Source: JAGOPB01 sp964606295
GTDB lineage: Bacteria > Patescibacteriota > Minisyncoccia > Phycocordibacterales > UBA9973
Reading direction: 5' to 3'
Assembly (NCBI GenBank): GCA_964606295.1
Contig: CAZSFR010000016.1
Location: 1 to 19,026, forward strand
DNA length: 19,026 nt
The translations under genes were made by a program, and so were the position numbers. Positions 13,701 through 19,026 of this stretch are shown piece by piece. Numbering within the stretch: position 1 is the first letter of the stretch; the number at the start of each line of letters is the position of its first letter. The notes under the pieces are model-generated. The model made no database searches. It saw nothing but the letters and a program-made list of their open reading frames with translations, and was not told where the DNA came from.

Positions 13701-14720
13701 TTATTCCGCCATCGGAGTTTCCGTACTCTTTTTCTTTTCTTGTGAGTGCCCTGTTGCATCTACTTCGTAACTCGTGTTTTGTGCTTCGAAGAAGTTGACT
13801 AATTCGTATACGTCGTTTGCGGTGGTCATCCATTTTGCAGGATTTGTCGCATTGTAGTGTGGGAGAAGTCCGAGCTCTTCCAAACGACGATCAGCAATGT
13901 ACATAACATATTGGTTCACATAGTCTGCGTTCAATCCCAAAATTCCAGTTGGAAAAAGATCCTTGTTGTAAGCGACCTCGAGATTGACTCCTTCGATGAT
14001 AATGTCACGAATTTCATTTGCGAACTCTTCAGTCAAAAGTTCGGGATTTTCTTCGAGTGCATGCTGAATCACATTGATACCAAATTTGAGATGGAGCGAC
14101 TCATCACGAACAACCCAATTGATCATCGAACCAAAATTGCGAAGCTTGTTTCTCTGGCGAAATGATAGCGCAACCATAAATCCCGTGTAGAACCAGACAC
14201 CTTCCATAACAATATTTGTCGCCACCAGATTTCTGACAAAATCTTTCTTGCCTTCTGGAGTTGAAATATCCAAATCATCTTCAGTCATTCTCTTCAGGTA
14301 TTTGTTTATGAAACCTTCCTTGGCAAACATGGACGGAGTATCTATGTGTATGTTGTATATTGTGTCACGGTCAAAGGGGAATGTCTCGAGAACATACTCG
14401 AAAGCAACGCAGTGATTTGCTTCTTCCCACATTTGCTTTGCAAGATAGAGGTGGCATTCTGGAGACTTGAGATATGGATAGACACCGAGAGCAAGAGACC
14501 TGTTCACGATGAGTTCGGCAGGATTGAAGAATGCCATCAAAAATTTGACTGCATGACGTTCGTCTTCTGTCATGTCCCGCCAGTCATTGAGATCTTCTCC
14601 GAGAGGAATCTCGTGCGGAAACCAAGTATTTCTAACAGCCTGATTATAAAGTTCATAAGCCCATTTGTAGTGCATGGGATGAAGATTCATGTCCTCTGGG
14701 GACGCTTTGCCAAGTATCAT
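13701..14720 (-). CDS. nrdB: Ribonucleotide reductase class I small subunit, class Ic signature
   Basis: A 339-residue R2 protein that makes the radical or oxidant used by NrdA to reduce ribonucleotides. The di-metal ligands are visible: E69, E100, H103 (EEANH), E173 (MEG), E207 and H210 (RDESLH). The place of the radical tyrosine is Phe: in EANHCVAFEY, F107 takes the role of E. coli Tyr122, with Y109 two residues on. Chlamydia trachomatis NrdB, which uses a Mn/Fe cofactor in place of a tyrosyl radical, has the same Phe-x-Tyr arrangement and Glu as first ligand; overall the sequence looks similar to it. The Trp of the radical path is kept (W33). The position of Chlamydia Tyr222 is W202 here. 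A C-terminal tail follows, for NrdA docking. It lies 99 bases after nrdA. No Shine-Dalgarno motif. Confidence 0.95.
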   Translation of the reverse strand: MILGKASPEDMNLHPMHYKWAYELYNQAVRNTWFPHEIPLGEDLNDWRDMTEDERHAVKFLMAFFNPAELIVNRSLALGVYPYLKSPECHLYLAKQMWEEANHCVAFEYVLETFPFDRDTIYNIHIDTPSMFAKEGFINKYLKRMTEDDLDISTPEGKKDFVRNLVATNIVMEGVWFYTGFMVALSFRQRNKLRNFGSMINWVVRDESLHLKFGINVIQHALEENPELLTEEFANEIRDIIIEGVNLEVAYNKDLFPTGILGLNADYVNQYVMYIADRRLEELGLLPHYNATNPAKWMTTANDVYELVNFFEAQNTSYEVDATGHSQEKKKSTETPMAE

Positions 14721-14794
14721 AAGATAATTAAGAATTAATAGTTAATAATGATTAATGAAACGCAGAAATTGTTTGATAATTGTTAATTGCTCAT

Positions 14795-14823
14795 GTAAGA
14801 AATTTGCTCTGCAAATTTCTTAC
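14795..14823. repeat. Perfect 13-bp hairpin spanning the nrdA stop codon
   Basis: GTAAGAAATTTGC (14795-14807) and GCAAATTTCTTAC (14811-14823) are exact complements with a 3-base loop. The TAA of nrdA (14820-14822) is within one arm. There is no T-run after it, so it is unlikely to be a full terminator; it may adjust nrdB expression or mRNA stability. The rest of the 99-base nrdA-nrdB gap is AT-rich with repeated TTAAT-like words. Confidence 0.85.
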
Positions 14824-17399
14824 TGGCATCCTTCACAGATATGCGCGTCGGCCGGATCTTCTGGAGCATGGACTACAAATTGCTGTTGTTTCGTTTCGTT
14901 AGCAATAACAGACGTTGAAAGCGGAAGTGGTGCTTGGTCACTCGATATGGCAAGCTCTACGGGGACTTCACTGATAACTTGGCTCGCTACAGCCGGAATA
15001 CTCCTCTCACGAAGCGATGCAAATCCCTTTCGTCCCATCATCTCGCTTTTGTTAATCTTCAAATTCGATTGTTCTGCAGAATGGCGAGGCTTCATGTGTA
15101 GGTAGTACGTACTCTTCAATCCCCTGTCCCATGCTGCCTGATAAATATTCATCACAGTATCTATGTCGCGTGTCTCGAGATACATGTTGCGAGAGATAGC
15201 CTGATCAACCCACTTTTGTGCGCGAGCAGCAACTTCGATAAATGCAAACGGATCAATAGCAAATGATGTTTTGTAGATGCGCTTGATCTCATCAGGAATG
15301 TCGTCGATCGGTTCGAGATCGCCGTAATGCTTGATGATATCATCACGCACTTTTTCCCAGACACCAGCCTTTTTCAAATCACTGACCATGTTTGGATTGA
15401 CCTCGAGATACTTACCAGAAATTTTGTTGCGGGAAAACATCTGAGCAAAACGTGGATCTATGCCCGGAGATGTACCAGCAACAAGTCCAATGTTCGCATT
15501 CGGTGCAATAGCCATGACGGTCGCATTACGTACCCCCTTCTTCACTTTCGCACGCAAACTATTCCAATCCAAAGATAGAGAGATGCTTGCGACTGATTCC
15601 TTCTTGAGCGAAAGGGGTACTCCGCGTTCTTCTTCTAGGCGACTGAGCGTGTCTATAGGCACAAGACCTTTTGACCAACCAGAGCCTGGAAAATTTTTGT
15701 AGCTTCCACGCTCTTCTGCCAATCGAGCACTTTCGTCTATCGCCATATAGCTTATGAATTCAAATACTTTGTCTGTGAAATCGAATGCGTCCATGTCTTC
15801 GTATGACATACCGAGTTGTTCGATAGTATCAGCAAATCCCATGAGACCGAGGCCAACAGCGCGGTTGTCGTTGTCCGCCTTTCGCGCTTCAGGAATCGGA
15901 AGCATGTTGATATCTACGAGGTTGTCGAGCTGGCGGATAGATAGTCGCACTGAGTCTTCGAGACGATGCCAGTCAACTTGCCCACCGACGACGTGGCGTG
16001 CGAGATTGATAGAGATCAAATTACAAACTGCGACATTGTCGCGATCCTGAGGGAGAGTGATTTCTGTACAAAGGTTGGACGAATGGATAGTGCCTGTGTT
16101 GTTGTTGAGAGCGCGGACATTGATCGTATCTTTCCATGTGAGCCATGGGTGAGATGTTGTCTCGAGAGACACTAAAATGTTTTTGTATTGTTGACGTGCA
16201 GGCATTTTGTCCCAAAGTTTTATTTTGCCTTGCTTCGCGAGTTCAACATATTCACAATATCGTTTTGCAAACTCTATACCGTAGAGCTCCGGAAGATCTT
16301 TTACTTCGTTAGGATCAAATAGATACCAGTCCTCACCTTTGACCACACGACGCATGAATTCATCAGAAAGGTAGACAGCAGTGTTGGCAGTTCGCGTGCG
16401 ACGATAGTCATCTCCTGCGTTTTGTTTGAGATCGATAAAATCCTGGAAATCTAGGTGCCAGTTTTCCATGTAGAAGCAAAGTGCTCCCTTCTTTTTGCCA
16501 CCACGCTGTACTGCACGGATAGCCGAGTCGATGATGTGCATGAAAGGAATCGGGCCAGAGGACACAGTGTTGGAAGATTTGAGCAGAGATCCTGACGCGC
16601 GAAGTTTGGTCACCGAAAGTCCGATACCTCCTGTGGCCTTCGAAAGAAGGAGGACGTCTGATACAGTTTTGCCAATGTGCTCCATATCATCATGCATTTC
16701 CATTAAAAAACAGTTCGAGAGTTTTGGCGACGGTGTACCTGCGCCCAAGTTGGTTGAGCCAGCAGAAAGATACTCGAGTGTCGACATCTTGTTATAAAAC
16801 TTCTTCGCCCACTCTGTCGGTTTCTCTTCGGTCAAAGAAAGTCCCATCGCTATACGCATCCACAAAAACTGAGGTGTCTCTACAGTCTTCCTGTCACCAC
16901 CCTTCAACATATAGCGATCTGCCATAGTAGAAACGCCTGAGTATTTGTAGAGCTCATCTCTCTCCGGCTCAAGTGCGCTGGCGAGTTCATCTAGGTCAAA
17001 AAGTGTTCCCAATCTCTCATCGAGGAGAGCCTTTTCGATAGAATCAAGGATATATCCTTTGAAATGTGCCCTGTGAAGCTCTTTGAAATCAGCTGTGTCT
17101 GCGTCGAAGTCTCCGAGCACCCTCTTGTATATAGTCTTCAAGAATAGCCGTGTCGCTGCCTTGTCGAATTCGGTATCAAGTTGTGCGTTTTGGAGAGCAG
17201 CATTTATGGTCGCTTGGTCCATCTCCTCTGTTGTGATGCCATCGTAGAGCGTCAAACGGGTTTCTGTAGCAATCTGTGTAACCTTGCCTATCGGATCAGT
17301 GAGTCCTGCGCATGCGAGCTCGATCGAGCGGTTGATGCGGTCAGCGTTGAACGGCTCTCGTGTGCCGTCGCGCTTGGTGATAGAGATGTTCATGACCAT
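14820..17399 (-). CDS. nrdA: Ribonucleotide reductase class I large subunit
   Basis: An 859-residue NrdA, the catalytic subunit that reduces ribonucleoside diphosphates. Residues about 4-95 form an ATP-cone (ITKRDGTREPFNADRI at the start), the site of dATP/ATP activity control. Active-site residues are present: C230 (SNCFL), N442, C444 and E446 in NLCTEI, C459 (VAVCN), and the paired tyrosines Y765-Y766 (STYYLHMKPR) of the radical path. The C-terminal CEGCQ (C855, C858) is the thiol pair that accepts electrons from thioredoxin or glutaredoxin. It forms an operon with nrdB. The start is the ATG at 17397-17399; the ATG two codons later is equally possible. Upstream is AT-rich without Shine-Dalgarno; a 13-base palindrome (ATACATATTGTAT, 17451-17463) is only a weak NrdR-box candidate. 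Confidence 0.97.
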   Translation of the reverse strand: MVMNISITKRDGTREPFNADRINRSIELACAGLTDPIGKVTQIATETRLTLYDGITTEEMDQATINAALQNAQLDTEFDKAATRLFLKTIYKRVLGDFDADTADFKELHRAHFKGYILDSIEKALLDERLGTLFDLDELASALEPERDELYKYSGVSTMADRYMLKGGDRKTVETPQFLWMRIAMGLSLTEEKPTEWAKKFYNKMSTLEYLSAGSTNLGAGTPSPKLSNCFLMEMHDDMEHIGKTVSDVLLLSKATGGIGLSVTKLRASGSLLKSSNTVSSGPIPFMHIIDSAIRAVQRGGKKKGALCFYMENWHLDFQDFIDLKQNAGDDYRRTRTANTAVYLSDEFMRRVVKGEDWYLFDPNEVKDLPELYGIEFAKRYCEYVELAKQGKIKLWDKMPARQQYKNILVSLETTSHPWLTWKDTINVRALNNNTGTIHSSNLCTEITLPQDRDNVAVCNLISINLARHVVGGQVDWHRLEDSVRLSIRQLDNLVDINMLPIPEARKADNDNRAVGLGLMGFADTIEQLGMSYEDMDAFDFTDKVFEFISYMAIDESARLAEERGSYKNFPGSGWSKGLVPIDTLSRLEEERGVPLSLKKESVASISLSLDWNSLRAKVKKGVRNATVMAIAPNANIGLVAGTSPGIDPRFAQMFSRNKISGKYLEVNPNMVSDLKKAGVWEKVRDDIIKHYGDLEPIDDIPDEIKRIYKTSFAIDPFAFIEVAARAQKWVDQAISRNMYLETRDIDTVMNIYQAAWDRGLKSTYYLHMKPRHSAEQSNLKINKSEMMGRKGFASLRERSIPAVASQVISEVPVELAISSDQAPLPLSTSVIANETKQQQFVVHAPEDPADAHICEGCQ

Positions 17400-17491
17400 A
17401 AAGTTTTCTGATAAATTAATCTAATAATTTGAATTTGCTAATTTGTTTGGATACATATTGTATAAAATTTCCTGCAAGTATCCTAGAAAAA

Positions 17492-17682
17492 ATGAAGCGG
17501 AAACTAATGTAAGCAAAACACTTTGGGAGTTGTAAAGAGCTCTGCCAAACGAGCGTCCACCAGCAACGTTGTGTGGAGAAATGTCGGAGAAAATTTTCGC
17601 AGGCTCGGCGCGAGATTGTCAGAAAATTTTACGACGTTTTGAATGTGGAAAAGTCTTGAAATCGGGCAATGCGACCGGCTAA
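17492..17682 (+). other. Unexplained short-ORF segment, possible broken gene or repeat element
   Basis: This stretch between nrdA and the lipoprotein is richer in GC than its surroundings and shows two overlapping plus-strand readings. Frame 1 (17492-17659) begins MKRKLM, meets an in-frame TAA (17510-17512), then runs 48 codons with cysteines in a CX3C-X8-CX3C pattern (SCKELCQ and RCVEKC). Frame 2 (17581-17682) is a complete 33-residue ORF starting MSEKIFAG and ending NATG. Two similar blocks, GTCGGAGAAAATTTTCGC and TGTCAGAAAATTTTACGAC, lie about 20 bases apart. It could be a decayed gene, a mobile repeat or an RNA element; I cannot decide. Confidence 0.3.
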
Positions 17683-17688
17683 AACAAC

Positions 17689-17724
17689 AAAAAAACCCTT
17701 ACAAATATTGATCATTTGCAAGGG
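17689..17724 (-). terminator. Terminator of the lipoprotein gene at 17769-18356
   Basis: Stem CCCTT-A-CAAAT with ATTTG-C-AAGGG (one mismatch), loop ATTGATC, followed on the minus strand by seven T (17689-17695). It lies 45 bases after the stop. Confidence 0.88.
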
Positions 17725-17768
17725 CGCCTTCCTCAGACACTGAGGTGTTTCAGTTTCTTGAATATTCA

Positions 17769-18356
17769 CTACTTCTTTCCTAGCTTTCCTGTCAAAACAA
17801 GTGCCTGAAAGTCATACTCATCAGTATTATCCGAAGCTATTCGCCAGTTTTCAATAAATTCCTGACAGACATCATCCACGATCTGGTTTGTTTTCAAATC
17901 AGAGGCTGTTTGCAGAAAATCAAGAGAAATTTCTTCACCATATACAGTGTAATTATTCCTAAAATCGGAAAAATATCCGGGATAATCTTCGAAGAATGGA
18001 TACAGATAATCTACATCATCACCAGGAACGCTTAAGAATGTGTCTCCATCAGCATCGGGGTTATCAACACGCCAGTCGTGATATTTATCTGCAATTGTTC
18101 CATTTGCATCACTGCTGGACTCTGAAACCGAATTCTTGAAATTTGTTCTGATGTCATCCTGATACCCACCACTGTAATTTACTCTGTATGTATAATACGC
18201 ATCAACGAAGTCATACTCAACATAGGAAAGTTCCTGAGCGCTTGTCCACACTGGTATCGCTTCTTCAACAACATCTTCAACATCTTTTTTGAAAAGATCG
18301 CATGAAGTTAAGAAAAATAAAGGCAGAATTGCTGCCAGAAGATAGGTTTTTTTCAT
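17769..18356 (-). CDS. Predicted lipoprotein of unknown function
   Basis: A 195-residue protein beginning MKKTYLLAAILPLFFLTSCD: basic start, hydrophobic stretch, lipobox LTSC with Cys19 lipidated. The mature protein is acidic and rich in Tyr, Asp and Asn (for example DFVDAYYTYRVNYSGGYQDD and DNPDADGDTFLS), suggesting an extracellular, perhaps calcium-binding, surface; DNPDADGD resembles an Asp-rich loop but is not a clear EF-hand. I do not recognise the family. The leader has a run of about 13 A shortly before the ATG and no Shine-Dalgarno motif. It has its own terminator and a possible promoter with a perfect TTGACA. Confidence 0.8.
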   Translation of the reverse strand: MKKTYLLAAILPLFFLTSCDLFKKDVEDVVEEAIPVWTSAQELSYVEYDFVDAYYTYRVNYSGGYQDDIRTNFKNSVSESSSDANGTIADKYHDWRVDNPDADGDTFLSVPGDDVDYLYPFFEDYPGYFSDFRNNYTVYGEEISLDFLQTASDLKTNQIVDDVCQEFIENWRIASDNTDEYDFQALVLTGKLGKK

Positions 18357-18400
18357 TTTTAATTTTTTTTTTTTTAAAAAATTGTTTCTTTGTTATTGTG

Positions 18401-18429
18401 ACACTACCACGCTCCGATGTCGTTGTCAA
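18401..18429 (-). promoter_or_regulatory. Possible promoter of the lipoprotein gene at 18356
   Basis: Perfect -35 TTGACA (18424-18429), 17-base spacer and a poor -10 TAGTGT (18401-18406) on the minus strand, leaving a leader of about 40 bases. Confidence 0.45.
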
Positions 18430-18455
18430 TTAACAATAAAAAATCATTTTTCATA

Positions 18456-18493
18456 CTTTCGAAATAAGGAGCTGGTGTTCCTTATTTCGAAAG
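18456..18493. repeat. Perfect 15-bp inverted repeat
   Basis: CTTTCGAAATAAGGA (18456-18470) and TCCTTATTTCGAAAG (18479-18493) are exact complements around an 8-base loop. No T-run follows on either strand. It lies between the rRNA terminator and the lipoprotein promoter. Confidence 0.9.
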
Positions 18494-18530
18494 AATACCG
18501 AAACTTGTTTATCAAATTCGTGAGGTGAAT

Positions 18531-18569
18531 AACAAAAAGACACCTGCTTTGGACGGGTGTCTTTTTGTT
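18531..18569 (-). terminator. Terminator downstream of 16S rRNA
   Basis: Stem AACAAAAAGACACC/GGTGTCTTTTTGTT, 14 bp and perfect, with a T-rich arm on each strand. It lies about 230 bases after the 16S 3' end, with no tRNA or 23S rRNA in between. Confidence 0.88.
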
Positions 18570-18798
18570 CATTCATTGTTTGAAACCAGTTATAGTTTTC
18601 GAAATTAGTGATTGTTGATTCACAAGATTGCGCAAATGCACTTTCTTATGTTTCGTTCTGTAACATTGCTCCATCCCAATATTTAGGTCTTCGTCTTTCC
18701 GAAGTGCCATATGGGTTTGAAAGATCCCATCAACTTTATTATCTTGCGATAACCGACCAAGGAATTCGTTCTTAAAAAAGAGACGAAATATTTTTCTC

Positions 18799-19026
18799 AT
18801 TTGAGTTAATCCACGAACAGCTTCCGCTACCCGTGCCTTGTTACGACTTAGTCCCTGTCACCGAGCTTACCGTAGTCCCACAAATGTGAGCTTTCGGGTA
18901 CTCCCGGCTCCCTTGACTTGACGGGCGGTGAGTACAAGACTTGAGAACGTATTCACCGCGGTTTGATGACCCGCGATTACTAGCGATTCCAACTTCATGG
19001 AGTCGAGTTTCAGACTCCAATCCGAA
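18799..19026 (-). rRNA. 16S rRNA, 3' end (partial, runs off the window)
   Basis: The reverse strand carries the conserved 3' part of 16S rRNA: the block complementary to GACGGGCGGTGAGTACA near 18919-18937, AAGTCGTAACAAGG (18849-18836), and helix 45 (CACGGGTAGC-GGAA-GCTGTTCGTG), all ten pairs of which form (three through G-U) with the usual GGAA loop. The tail after helix 45 reads GATTAACTCAAAT rather than GATCACCTCCTTA, so the CCTCC anti-Shine-Dalgarno core is missing. The 3' end is set by analogy with E. coli to about 18799 and could be off by several bases. Only about 228 of some 1500 nt are present. The following sequence has a terminator, so this 16S seems not to be linked to a 23S gene directly downstream. 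Confidence 0.95.

Noticed and set aside
17451..17463. NrdR box upstream of nrdA
   Set aside because: The palindrome ATACATATTGTAT fits the NrdR consensus poorly and no second box at the usual spacing is seen.
18573..18800. 75-codon minus-strand ORF right after 16S
   Set aside because: Its ATG lies at the predicted mature 16S 3' end, the product resembles no protein I know, and the segment is more simply the rRNA trailer ending in the terminator at 18531-18569.
18919..18937. Change in the near-universal 16S block (GTACTCACCGCC instead of GTACACACCGCC)
   Set aside because: Common versions of the primer for this site carry W at this base, so the variation is known; it is of interest only for primer mismatch.

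Overview
The window looks like a piece of a small bacterial genome, most likely from the Candidate Phyla Radiation (Patescibacteria, Parcubacteria-like). The clues are inferred rather than proven: a divergent 16S rRNA 3' end, tightly packed mur genes joined to secA, an A-rich translation start style with no Shine-Dalgarno motifs, a tiny lysine-repeat protein, secreted lipoproteins and intergenic hairpins. TGA is used as a normal stop (murE and the lipoprotein at 2533-2973), so this is not one of the lineages that recode UGA. Almost everything is on the minus strand; the only well supported plus-strand gene is at 4083-4673.

Layout, left to right. 1-180: tandem hairpins that end a two-gene unit (NUDIX hydrolase followed by a deoxyribosyltransferase-like protein, 180-1229). 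1319-1390: tRNA-Asn with its own promoter. 1485-5294: cell-envelope and secreted genes (a degenerate M23 peptidase, two lipoproteins, an unknown plus-strand gene, a glucosaminidase-like lysozyme-fold protein), each separated by clear terminators and promoters. 5526-12200: secA-murE-murD-murC, transcribed right to left with overlapping ends between secA/murE and murE/murD. MurE carries the DNPR motif of meso-diaminopimelate ligases, so the cell should make DAP-type peptidoglycan. 12201-13000: non-protein-rich stretch with a 29-residue lysine-rich protein, an AT-rich segment with DnaA-box-like sites, and an unassigned structured RNA of about 125 nt. 13127-13541: RNase P RNA. 13701-17399: nrdA-nrdB, a class I ribonucleotide reductase whose small subunit has the class Ic (Phe for Tyr) signature. 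17400-18572: a puzzling short-ORF segment, a lipoprotein and a long perfect inverted repeat. 18799-19026: the 3' end of 16S rRNA, cut by the window edge and followed by a terminator rather than by a tRNA or 23S gene.

The most interesting point is that the 16S 3' tail reads GGATTAACTCA where bacteria normally have GGATCACCTCC: the CCTCC anti-Shine-Dalgarno core is gone although helix 45 is intact. In agreement, none of the genes here has a purine Shine-Dalgarno motif; they have A/T-rich leaders, some with A-runs of 10 or more. The second is the unassigned RNA at 12796-12922, which can form two mutually exclusive folds. The third is the class Ic-like NrdB.
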